Below are positions 1-6,355 of a DNA stretch of 60,661 bases, one piece after another; position 1 is the first letter of the stretch; each line of letters opens with the position of its first letter. Made by a program: the position numbers and the translations under genes. The notes beneath the pieces are model-generated. The model worked only from the letters and a program-made list of their open reading frames with translations, ran no database searches and was not told the origin of the DNA. Origin of the DNA: Paenibacillus alba (GTDB taxonomy: Bacteria; Bacillota; Bacilli; Paenibacillales; NBRC-103111); NCBI RefSeq assembly GCF_013204855.1, contig NZ_JABMKZ010000046.1:1-60661 (forward strand). Reading direction: 5' to 3'.

Positions 1-118
1 GTTTGGTGATGATGGCGGAGGGGACCCACGCGTTCCCATCTCGAACACGACCGTTAAGCCCTCCAGCGTCGATGGTACTTGAACCGCAGGGTTCTGGGAG
101 AGTAGAACGTTGCCAAGC
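1..118 (+). rRNA. rrf: 5S ribosomal RNA
   Basis: Component of the large ribosomal subunit. The ends pair to form helix I (GTTTGG at the left with CCAAGC at the right), and the internal blocks CGTTCCCATCTCGAACACG and GATGGTACT are the usual bacterial 5S landmarks. Eight tRNA genes follow at once on the same strand, so this is the 3' end of an rRNA operon whose 16S and 23S genes lie upstream of the window. The first base of the window coincides with the 5' end of the gene within a base or so. Confidence 0.95.
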
Positions 119-123
119 AGTTT

Positions 124-199
124 TCCCTGATAGCTCAGTTGGTAGAGCACTCGACTGTTAATCGAGTTGTCACAGGTTCGAGTCCTGTTCGGGGAGCCA
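124..199 (+). tRNA. tRNA-Asn (GTT)
   Basis: Full cloverleaf with acceptor TCCCTGA/TCGGGGA, anticodon GTT in the loop CTGTTAA, T-arm GGTTCGAGTCC and encoded CCA. It lies 5 bp after the 5S gene and is probably cotranscribed with it. Confidence 0.95.
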
Positions 200-225
200 T
201 TTTTATAACATACCAGGCTTTTCAT

Positions 226-317
226 GGAGAGGTGTCCGAGCTGGCCGAAGGAGCACGATTGGAAATCGTGTAGGCGTCACAAGCGTCTCGAGGGTTCGAA
301 TCCCTCTCTCTCCGCCA
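226..317 (+). tRNA. tRNA-Ser (GGA)
   Basis: Class II tRNA of 92 nt with a long variable arm, as expected for serine. Acceptor GGAGAGG pairs with CTCTCTCC, anticodon GGA sits in the loop TTGGAAA, and CCA is encoded. Confidence 0.95.
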
Positions 318-352
318 TATCTAGCTTATACATCTGAGAAGCCTGTTTACGA

Positions 353-427
353 GGCCCGTTGGTCAAGTGGTTAAGACACCTCCCTTTCACGGAGGTAACA
401 GGGGTTCGAGTCCCCTACGGGTCACCA
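353..427 (+). tRNA. tRNA-Glu (TTC)
   Basis: Acceptor GGCCCGT pairs with ACGGGTC (one G-T pair). Anticodon TTC, T-arm GGTTCGAGTCC, and CCA encoded. Confidence 0.94.
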
Positions 428-453
428 TTTATTCCCACAGATTAATATCCCAT

Positions 454-529
454 GGAGGCTTAGCTCAGCTGGGAGAGCATCTGCCTTACAAGCAGAGGGT
501 CGGCGGTTCGATCCCGTCAGCCTCCACCA
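454..529 (+). tRNA. tRNA-Val (TAC)
   Basis: Acceptor GGAGGCT/AGCCTCC, D-arm AGCTCAGCTGGGAGAGC, anticodon TAC in the loop CTTACAA, and CCA encoded. Confidence 0.95.
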
Positions 530-561
530 TATTACTTCTTGGAATCAAATATGCTTAATGA

Positions 562-640
<79 letters not shown>

Positions 641-669
641 CTTCTTGCAGAAGATATTGTACATATTGT

Positions 670-746
670 GGAGCTGTGGTGTAGTGGCCTAACATGCCTG
701 CCTGTCACGCAGGAGACCGCGGGTTCGAATCCCGTCAGCTCCGCCA
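670..746 (+). tRNA. tRNA-Asp (GTC)
   Basis: Acceptor GGAGCTG/CAGCTCC, anticodon GTC in the loop CTGTCAC, T-arm GGGTTCGAATCCC, and CCA encoded. Confidence 0.95.
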
Positions 747-765
747 TTTTTTTAATCTTGGCCAT

Positions 766-841
766 GAGTCATTAGCTCAGTTGGTAGAGCACCTGACTTT
801 TAATCAGGGTGTCGTAGGTTCGAATCCTACATGACTCACCA
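766..841 (+). tRNA. tRNA-Lys (TTT)
   Basis: Acceptor GAGTCAT/ATGACTC, D-arm AGCTCAGTTGGTAGAGC, anticodon TTT, discriminator A, and CCA encoded. Confidence 0.95.
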
Positions 842-874
842 TTCTTTGATCCTAGATCAAAGTCTATTTTATTT

Positions 875-959
875 GCGGTCATGGCGGAATTGGCAGACGC
901 GCACGGTTCAGGTCCGTGTGGGCTAACCCCCCGTGGAGGTTCGAGTCCTCTTGACCGCA
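875..959 (+). tRNA. tRNA-Leu (CAG), no encoded CCA
   Basis: Class II tRNA with acceptor GCGGTCA/TGACCGC, anticodon CAG in the loop TTCAGGT, and a long variable arm. After discriminator A959 the sequence reads TCA instead of CCA, so the tail must be added by the CCA-adding enzyme. It is the last tRNA before the terminator. Confidence 0.93.
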
Positions 960-970
960 TCAAGCCTTAC

Positions 971-999
971 AAAAAACCCTTCCAATGAAGGGTTTTTTT
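971..999 (+). terminator. Terminator of the rRNA-tRNA operon
   Basis: Inverted repeat AACCCTTC / GAAGGGTT with a four-base loop followed by a run of T, placed 11 bp after tRNA-Leu. Confidence 0.92.
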
Positions 1000-1290
1000 C
1001 TTTTTCTGTTTAACATGACATGTATGTCGATGTAAGGCCCCAAAATAGGTCATTCAAGGCTCTCGATTATCGGTTGTGGCAAAGCAAAGGGTGTGAACAA
1101 CCCTAGGAAATCGCGGAGTTATTCTCGATGACCTTAAGATTGTAGAAACTAAGAAGAAATTCCTTTGGATGTAGTCCATCTTTCCCTCCGGAAAACTGCG
1201 GTTCTCAATATTATATTCCTTTACAGTTATATAACCTAATGGTAATATATATAATGTAATATGGTAATAAGTGAATTGGAGGGGAATGGC

Positions 1291-1776
1291 ATGGACGGCA
1301 GGGTTCTACAATATGAAGGAAGACATGTGGTTAGTTTCGAGCGTTTTCTGAATCATCCGGTAGAAAAAGTATGGAGGGCGATAACGTCTCCCGACCGGAT
1401 TGTCAATTGGTTAACTGCTCATGCTCAATTTGATCTGATCGTGGATGGCCAGATTACATTTCGGTGGGAGAACGGCGATCTGGTGCATGGGAAATTCACC
1501 AAGGTAAATCCCCCATATGAGTTGGAGTACACATGGCAAGAGAAGACTTCAGGAAAATCATTGGTTCGATGGGAGTTGAGTGATTACGATGAGGGATGCC
1601 TTGTTCACCTGACTCATACGTTCTACGAATCCGCTATAGTTGCTGATTATCTGGCGGGCTGGCATGTTCACCTGGAGATGCTGGATATGATCCTTCAAGA
1701 GAAGCATGTCGACTTCCCTTGGGAGCGTGTTAAGGAAATGCATGAAAAGTATGCTTCTGTAATAAGTGAATTATGA
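1291..1776 (+). CDS. SRPBCC (AHSA1-like) domain protein
   Basis: About 161 residues forming a single START/Bet v 1-like (SRPBCC) domain of the AHSA1 (activator of Hsp90 ATPase homologue) type. The opening pattern is typical: FERFLNHPVEKVWRAITSPD, then a WLT segment, and a WELSDYDEGCLVHLTHT strand near the middle. Such proteins bind hydrophobic ligands; the ligand here is unknown. The start at 1291 is preferred because GGAGGGG lies six bases upstream; an in-frame ATG at 1261 has no such site. The stop overlaps the next start (ATGA), so the two are translationally coupled. SRPBCC/ArsR pairs are common in Firmicutes, and the regulator is probably autoregulatory. Confidence 0.85.
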   Translation: MDGRVLQYEGRHVVSFERFLNHPVEKVWRAITSPDRIVNWLTAHAQFDLIVDGQITFRWENGDLVHGKFTKVNPPYELEYTWQEKTSGKSLVRWELSDYDEGCLVHLTHTFYESAIVADYLAGWHVHLEMLDMILQEKHVDFPWERVKEMHEKYASVISEL

Positions 1777-2084
1777 AAAATAATATATTTGAAGTTTTGT
1801 CGGAACCGCACAGACGGTCTATGCTAGATCTGCTGCGCATTCGCGAGCGGTCAGTCGGGGAGCTTGTAGACAAGTGTCAACTGAGTCAACCAGGAGTTTC
1901 CAAGCATCTTAGAGTATTACGAGAAGCCGGATTGGTAGAGGTACGATCCGTATCACAAAAAAACATCTATTCCATACGCCCGGAGCCGCTTCAAGAAGTC
2001 GATAGGTGGCTGGAGTCATATCGTCATTTCTGGTCCAGCAAGCTTGATGATCTTCAGACCTTGCTTGACCAAGAGGAAAATTAG
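1773..2084 (+). CDS. ArsR-family transcriptional regulator
   Basis: 103 residues, a typical length for ArsR/SmtB winged helix proteins. Residues 4-75 carry the DNA-binding domain, with the recognition-helix pattern LSQPGVSKHLRVLREAGLV and the wing segment after it. No metal-binding Cys pair is visible in the recognition helix, so it more likely belongs to the SdpR/YczG-like non-metal branch. It is coupled by a 4-bp overlap to the SRPBCC gene upstream and probably represses this two-gene operon. The ligand is unknown. Confidence 0.88.
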   Translation: MKNNIFEVLSEPHRRSMLDLLRIRERSVGELVDKCQLSQPGVSKHLRVLREAGLVEVRSVSQKNIYSIRPEPLQEVDRWLESYRHFWSSKLDDLQTLLDQEEN

Positions 2085-2229
2085 ATACTCAAGAGTTTTC
2101 TTTATTCCTTTTACTAGGACTAGGGGAGGCTCTTTTTTTTGCATTCATCGAAATTTGTTGTTGACATTGATTATTATTATCACTAATATCGAATGTAGCG
2201 GTTGATGTAACTGGCGGGGAGAGATCGAG

Positions 2230-2481
2230 ATGAAAACGATTAAATACTGCTGTAGAAACGAGAAGTTCGGGTCCAAACAAATTTTTAAATCCTTGAAAAA
2301 CGAATATCCTGACCTCAAGCAGAAGAAGAAAGATTGCTTAGGTAACTGTAAACATTGCAAGAAAGAATGTATCGCGATGATCGGTAAAAAAGAATTGCTG
2401 TGCGCGGCTTCGCCTGATTTACTTTATGCTCGGATAAAACAAATTATTGCTGAGTCCCGAGCTGAAAGCGTGATGGCATGA
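2230..2481 (+). CDS. DUF1450 (YuzB-like) protein
   Basis: 83 residues, cysteine-rich: a CC pair near the N-terminus, then CLGNCKHCKKEC in the middle and another Cys near residue 57. The CxxxCxxC pattern and the SPDLLYARI tail fit DUF1450 (YuzB-like) proteins of Bacillales, whose function is not established. A metal or Fe-S site is possible but only inferred. A GGGGAGAGATCGAG ribosome binding region precedes the ATG. It heads a small operon with a 30-residue membrane peptide and a ferritin, which suggests a link to iron. Confidence 0.7.
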   Translation: MKTIKYCCRNEKFGSKQIFKSLKNEYPDLKQKKKDCLGNCKHCKKECIAMIGKKELLCAASPDLLYARIKQIIAESRAESVMA

Positions 2482-2570
2482 ACATAGATCTGTTAAAATT
2501 ATTACTTCCGTTTGTATTTGTATGCGGAGTTCTGGTAATCTTGTATGTATGGGGAATTAACAAAAGATAA
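2478..2570 (+). CDS. 30-residue single-pass membrane peptide
   Basis: A short reading frame whose ATG overlaps the stop of the DUF1450 gene (ATGA), ending 25 bp before the ferritin start. The peptide begins MNIDLLKLLLP and is almost wholly one hydrophobic helix (residues 5-24), closing with a polar tail NKR. The coupling and the clean transmembrane pattern argue that it is translated. I do not recognise it. It could be a membrane anchor or regulator for its neighbours, or a chance frame. Confidence 0.5.
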   Translation: MNIDLLKLLLPFVFVCGVLVILYVWGINKR

Positions 2571-2595
2571 CCATACAGAAGGGATGTGTGCATCA

Positions 2596-3105
2596 ATGTT
2601 GAACGATACACTAACTGGTGCTCTCAATGAGCAAATGAACTATGAGTTTTACTCCGCGCACGTCTATTTAGCGATTGCAGGTTATTGCGCAGCAGAGAGC
2701 TTGGATGGCTTCTCCAATTTTTTCAAGGTACAAGCGGAAGAAGAGAAGTTCCATGCCATGAAGATTTTCAAATATATCAATGATCGCGGTAAAAAGGTAT
2801 CTTTCGCCGGGATGGAAACACCAGTCAATGAATACAAGTCGATTCTTGACGCTTTCGAGCATGCTTACCTGCATGAACAAGAGGTAACAAGACGTATTTA
2901 CCATCTGTCTGACCTGGCACTGAATGATAGAGAGCACGCGACAATGCAATTCCTCAAATGGTTCATTGATGAGCAGGTTGAAGAAGAAGCGATGTTCGAC
3001 AGCATTATCAATAAGCTTAAGCGTATCGACAAAGACAGCAATGCTTTCTATATGTTGGATGCTGAATTTGCACAACGCTCGTTCACGCCACCGGCAGCGG
3101 AATAA
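2596..3105 (+). CDS. Ferritin (iron-storage ferroxidase)
   Basis: About 169 residues, the usual size of bacterial FtnA-type non-haem ferritin. It oxidises Fe2+ and stores Fe3+ in a 24-subunit shell in the cytoplasm. The four-helix bundle starts MLND, then EQMNYEFYSAHVYLAIA (first glutamate ligand), QAEEEKFHAMK (the E-x2-H pair of the ferroxidase centre), HEQEVTRRI and FIDEQVEEE. The start at 2596 follows the family's usual N-terminus and has AGAAGGG about 12 bases upstream; ATG at 2584 would touch that site. It is the third gene of the DUF1450/peptide/ferritin group and is followed by a clear terminator. Confidence 0.92.
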   Translation: MLNDTLTGALNEQMNYEFYSAHVYLAIAGYCAAESLDGFSNFFKVQAEEEKFHAMKIFKYINDRGKKVSFAGMETPVNEYKSILDAFEHAYLHEQEVTRRIYHLSDLALNDREHATMQFLKWFIDEQVEEEAMFDSIINKLKRIDKDSNAFYMLDAEFAQRSFTPPAAE

Positions 3106-3127
3106 TTACATATGATTTTATGAAAAG

Positions 3128-3171
3128 AGACTTACCTGTTTCGCGATATTTGGCGAAGGGTAAGTTTTTTT
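3128..3171 (+). terminator. Terminator after the ferritin gene
   Basis: Inverted repeat ACTTACC..TTCGC / GCGAA..GGTAAGT with a run of seven or more T, right after the ferritin stop. Confidence 0.9.
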
Positions 3172-3233
3172 TGATGGTTAGATTTAGCCAAAACGTATAA
3201 AAGTTATTATTCAGCACCAACAAAACCACAGAT

Positions 3234-3551
3234 CGTGGAATTCGAACCTATTCGCTACGGAACGATTCAAGGAAAGGGGGACCGGATCGTCAAGCCTTCT
3301 CTCAGGCTGCGGAGGCACTTTATACGCTTTCTTACACGATCAAGGGGATTTATAAGAAAGCAGAGCAAGACTTCACTGTGGTCAAGCTGGAGGGCTTGTG
3401 GTGGTGTTAGTAAAGTCCTGCTTGTTCCAAGGGAAGAATGGCGCTGGAAGCTGTTGAGATTTATTTATCAGACCCGAGAAAAGTAGAGCCTTCGAGAATG
3501 AAGACGATTTTGCGGTATCCTATTCAGGAGATAGAAGTGGTGGAGGGGTGA
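3234..3551 (+). pseudogene. Decayed GyrI-like (small-molecule-binding) domain gene
   Basis: No intact frame covers this stretch, but three frames hold recognisable pieces of one GyrI-like domain protein in the right order. First VEFEPIRYGTIQGKG; then, after a shift in the five-G run near 3279-3283, the piece AFSQAAEALYTLSYTIKGIY continuing to KLEGLWW and a stop near 3410; next VPREEWRWKLL in another frame; and last EIYLSDPRK followed by KTILRYPIQEIEVVEG to the stop at 3551. The middle of the domain, between PREEWRWK and EIYLSDPRK, is deleted. It therefore carries at least one frameshift, one nonsense and one internal deletion, and no usable start. A promoter-like TATAAA lies upstream. Confidence 0.82.
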
Positions 3552-3606
3552 TTTTTGCTGTAAGATAGAAGAAGATGTCGAATTGAGCGCAGGGGAGGGA
3601 CGGCAG

Positions 3607-4068
3607 ATGCAGGCACAAACACGCTATATTGCTGGAATTGCAAAAGGTATAGGTATACTGGTCATTTTGATCGGGTTTATGTATCCTGCATCTGCCGCCC
3701 AGGCTTCTTGGTTGGATCGGATCAAAGATATTTATGAGCTTCCGGAGAATGTGCAGCAAATTCAGAAGGACTATGAGGCGACTAAACAGCAGTTAGAGGA
3801 TCAAAGAGACAAGCTATCCGAAACGATACAGCGGTCAAAAGAAACAGAAGAGAAACTTTTAGGGCAAAATGATGCGCTTAAGAAGGAAAATGAGCAGCTG
3901 CAAGAGCGTTTGAAAGCAATGGAACAGGTCGCGCTAGATAAAGACAAGCGGAATAAGAAAATCCTTTATATGGCTGTGACGGCTGTTTTATTAGTGGTGC
4001 TTTATTTTGTGCTTGGACGCGTGTTTCGATTTATCGTCTGGCGGAGGCAAAAGCGTCATATGAGATAA
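3607..4068 (+). CDS. Membrane-anchored coiled-coil protein with signal peptide
   Basis: 153 residues. Residues 8-32 form a signal peptide or N-terminal membrane helix ending ASAAQA. Residues about 35-120 are a long charged coiled coil (QQIQKDYEATKQQLEDQRDKL onwards), and residues 123-145 are a second membrane helix followed by a basic tail RRQKRHMR. The start at 3607 is chosen for AGGGGAGGGA ending six bases upstream. The predicted topology puts the coiled coil outside the membrane. I do not recognise the family. The next gene, an AIM24 protein, starts 32 bp downstream and the two probably form an operon. Confidence 0.75.
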   Translation: MQAQTRYIAGIAKGIGILVILIGFMYPASAAQASWLDRIKDIYELPENVQQIQKDYEATKQQLEDQRDKLSETIQRSKETEEKLLGQNDALKKENEQLQERLKAMEQVALDKDKRNKKILYMAVTAVLLVVLYFVLGRVFRFIVWRRQKRHMR

Positions 4069-4099
4069 TAAGTTTTAGCTAATGGGGAGGTCAGCAGAG

Positions 4100-4798
4100 A
4101 TGGAGGTATCCTTCGAGAAATCAAGCTCACAGGCAAGGATGGCCACTTTGCGCCTAGATAAGGATGAGTCCGTTCACGTGCTGCATCCCAATCAGATCGT
4201 AGCGTTTCAAGGGAGATCAGCTCAGCGAGAAGATTCTTTGATGAAGCTGCCCAGCATGTACAGGAAAAAACGATTCATTCAGTCGCGTGTCCGCGGCCCG
4301 GCAAATGTAATGTTAGGACTGCCCGAAGGGTACAGCATGGCGGTTGTGCCTATTGGACCTGATGATGATCTCTTGTATGAATTTCGGCATGTGCTGTTCT
4401 ATACAGAGGGGGTTAGTTTCACTTCTCATTTGCAAAATGTTAAAAATACTTTGATCACGCAGGATCTCGTGAAGATGATGTTTAAAGGTCCCGGTACGTT
4501 GGGGCTTCTGTCCACAGGACCGATCTATCAAATGGCGTTGGATGCGAAGGAACCCCTGTACGTCGATATTAGCTGCCTTGTCGCTTACCCGCGGAATGCT
4601 CAGCTGCGTTTATGTGTGTATGGGAATACACTGGCCAGCCAGCACATGAATTATCATTGGGAGATCACGGGGAAGGGGCATGTATTGATGCAGCCCTGTA
4701 AGCCGGATCGCAAGCTGGATGAGCATATGCAGAGCGATAGTTTGCTTCGCCGTATTGCCAAGGAAGTCATACCTTTTGGCGGTATTTTCATCAAATAA
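4100..4798 (+). CDS. AIM24 family protein
   Basis: 232 residues matching the AIM24 (DUF124) beta-helical fold. Visible signs are the repeated short strands, the segment MFKGPGTLGLLSTGPIYQMAL, and the C-terminal SLLRRIAKEVIPFGGIF. Bacterial members have no firm role; the yeast namesake acts at the mitochondrial inner membrane. The start at 4100 is supported by GGGGAGG nine bases upstream; the ATG at 4082 overlaps that site. It follows the coiled-coil membrane protein in the same direction, so a membrane-linked job is a reasonable inference. Confidence 0.8.
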   Translation: MEVSFEKSSSQARMATLRLDKDESVHVLHPNQIVAFQGRSAQREDSLMKLPSMYRKKRFIQSRVRGPANVMLGLPEGYSMAVVPIGPDDDLLYEFRHVLFYTEGVSFTSHLQNVKNTLITQDLVKMMFKGPGTLGLLSTGPIYQMALDAKEPLYVDISCLVAYPRNAQLRLCVYGNTLASQHMNYHWEITGKGHVLMQPCKPDRKLDEHMQSDSLLRRIAKEVIPFGGIFIK

Positions 4799-4818
4799 AA
4801 AAAGATAATAAAAAACAT

Positions 4819-4847
4819 TTGCAATTGTCTTGGAATCCTGATATATT
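4819..4847 (+). promoter_or_regulatory. SigA-type promoter of the second tRNA cluster
   Basis: TTGCAA, a 17-bp spacer, then TATATT, lying about 53 bp upstream of the first tRNA of the cluster and just after the AIM24 stop. Confidence 0.7.
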
Positions 4848-4900
4848 ATTCCTTGTCGCCTCTGAGAAACATCGACGAAAGCGGCAAGTAATAGACCCAT

Positions 4901-4975
4901 GCGGAAGTGGCTCAGCGGTAGAGCATCGCCTTGCCAAGGCGAGGGTCGCGGGTTCGATCCCCGTCTTCCGCTCCA
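4901..4975 (+). tRNA. tRNA-Gly (GCC)
   Basis: Acceptor GCGGAAG/CTTCCGC, anticodon GCC in the loop TTGCCAA, T-arm GGGTTCGATCCCC, and CCA encoded. Confidence 0.95.
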
Positions 4976-4984
4976 ACTTTATAT

Positions 4985-5061
4985 GCGCCCTTAGCTCAGC
5001 TGGATAGAGTATTTGACTACGAATCAAAAGGTCGGGAGTTCGAATCTCTCAGGGCGCGCCA
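4985..5061 (+). tRNA. tRNA-Arg (ACG)
   Basis: Acceptor GCGCCCT/AGGGCGC, anticodon ACG (read as ICG after deamination) in the loop CTACGAA, and CCA encoded. Confidence 0.95.
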
Positions 5062-5083
5062 TTTTCATCAAGCTATACAATAT

Positions 5084-5160
5084 CGGGACGTAGCTCAGCT
5101 TGGTAGAGCACCTGCTTTGGGAGCAGGGGGTCGCATGTTCAAATCGTGTCGTCCCGACCA
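5084..5160 (+). tRNA. tRNA-Pro (TGG)
   Basis: Acceptor CGGGACG/CGTCCCG, anticodon TGG in the loop TTTGGGA, and CCA encoded. Confidence 0.95.
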
Positions 5161-5175
5161 TCAATTTCATAACGC

Positions 5176-5246
5176 GCGGGCGTAGTTTAATGGTAGAACT
5201 TCAGCCTTCCAAGCTGATCGCGCGGGTTCGATTCCCGCCGCCCGCT
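5176..5246 (+). tRNA. tRNA-Gly (TCC), no encoded CCA
   Basis: Acceptor GCGGGCG/CGCCCGC with anticodon TCC in the loop CTTCCAA. After discriminator T5246 the sequence is TTA, so CCA is not encoded. It is the last tRNA of the cluster, like the CCA-less tRNA-Leu of the first cluster. Confidence 0.93.
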
Positions 5247-5261
5247 TTAGAGTTTTTAGAA

Positions 5262-5290
5262 AAGACCACCTTTGGGTGGTCTTTTTTTTG
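5262..5290 (+). terminator. Terminator of the second tRNA cluster
   Basis: AAGACCACC / GGTGGTCTT hairpin with loop TTTG and a run of T, 16 bp after the last tRNA. Confidence 0.93.
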
Positions 5291-5770
5291 TTTTTTTGGG
5301 GAAGGGGAAGTAGGGAAGGAAGAAGTGGGAGTGGAGGGAGGAGTAGGAGGCCAGGAGAGTAGAAAAGGGAAAAGGACAAGGATGGGGAGTAAGTATGGGC
5401 AGGATTGATTGGTGGAAGAGAATGTGGGGAAGGAAGCAAGTGAGGTGGGAGTGGAAGGAGGAGTAGGCGGACAAGGGGGAGTAGAAAAGGGGAAAAGAGC
5501 GAGAAAGGGTGGGGATGGTAGAGGAGGAAGTGTGGGGTAGGATTAATTGGTGGAAAGGAATGTGGGGAAGGAAGCGAGTGAAGTGGGAGTGGAAGGAAGA
5601 GTAGGAGGACAAGGGGGAGTAGAAAAGGGGAAAAGAGCGAGAAAGGGTGGGGATGGTAGAGGAGGAAGTGTGGGGTAGGATTAATTGGTGGAAAGGAATG
5701 TGGGGAAGGAAGCAAGTGAGGTGGGAGTGGAAGGATGAGTAGGCGGACAAGGGGGAGTGGAAAAGCGAAA
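5291..5770. repeat. 138-bp purine-rich tandem repeat
   Basis: The plus strand is almost only G and A for about 480 bp, with a tandem unit of 138 bp. The marker AGGATTRATTGGTGGAA starts at 5401, 5539 and 5677, giving an exact 138-bp period. Copies 2 and 3 are nearly identical, and a diverged partial copy lies at 5291-5400. Because 138 is divisible by three, long minus-strand frames rich in Leu, Pro, Phe and His run through it, but they also run into the tRNA, have no ribosome binding site and are not believed. No gene is seen. Confidence 0.85.
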
Positions 5771-6060
5771 TGGAGCGAGTATGGGGAGGGAAGGTGTTGA
5801 AGGCGGACTATCTTCAGTGTGTGCACCAGATAACAATCTAAGTTGGACGCGCGTCCAACAATATTCGCTGATGGCCTACATAGGAAGCCGTGTAGTTAGA
5901 ATTTGGATTACTCCAGCCGTGGCTAGCCTTCTGAACTAGGAGAAGCGCTGGCTCATAAGCTATTTTTACTGTGGAGGTTACATTAAAGAGTTGAGCATCT
6001 TTCAACTCCATGTGTTTGTGCCCGTGGCTTCCATTGAGCAAGGCTGATGGTTCACAGATT
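5771..6060. other. Intergenic stretch with an 18-bp perfect palindrome
   Basis: No gene is seen. It contains a perfect palindrome GTTGGACGCGCGTCCAAC at 5842-5859, which could be an operator or a small hairpin, and a short hairpin GAGTTG/CAACTC at 5988-6008. No reading frame next to the palindrome looks real, so no target gene can be named. Confidence 0.45.
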
Positions 6061-6067
6061 CTGAAAG

Positions 6068-6195
6068 CCTGCGATTATGCAGGCTTTTCAAGCTTTCTCA
6101 GCCTGAAATCAGGAAAAGGCCTCAAAAGCCTGCAGAAACGCAGGAATTTACTGTTTCAAGCTATTCCAACGAGAAAAAAGATGCACTTTTGCAGG
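6068..6195. repeat. Spaced-palindrome element, locus A (three CCTGC units)
   Basis: Three 16-bp units start at 6068, 6129 and 6180: CCTGC-GATTAT-GCAGG, CCTGC-AGAAAC-GCAGG, and the asymmetric end unit GATGC-ACTTTT-GCAGG. Distances are 61 and 51 bp, exactly those of units 2-4 of locus B (32665-32842). The first unit of the four is missing. The 61-bp spacer holds a small extra hairpin CCTGAAATCAGG. The orientation is the same as locus B. Confidence 0.85.
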
Positions 6196-6280
6196 TTTAT
6201 GAAAAACGCAGCCGGTATCCGGGTGCCTTAGAAGCAAGCGCTCACTGGCTCGGAGGCGCGAGGATACACGCAAAAGAACA

Positions 6281-6318
6281 GGCTGTCCCTCAAGTAGTGT
6301 TTCTACTTGTAGACAGCC
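6281..6318 (-). terminator. Hairpin downstream of the polysaccharide deacetylase gene
   Basis: GGCTGTC..AAGTAG / CTACTT..GACAGCC forms a strong stem about 40 bp past the stop of the minus-strand deacetylase gene. The T-tract on the minus strand is short (GTTCTTTT), so termination strength is uncertain. The loop region AAGTAG-CTACTT resembles that of the hairpin at 33182-33230. Confidence 0.55.
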
Positions 6319-6355
6319 CGGAAAGGATGACGCAGCAGGTGCCGCGTCTTGCAAA

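Noticed and set aside
5167..5826. Minus-strand frame of 219 codons through the 138-bp repeat, rich in Leu, Pro, Phe, His and Ser
   Set aside because: It is open only because the repeat is purine-rich and its period is divisible by three. It runs into tRNA-Gly, has no ribosome binding site and looks like no protein family.
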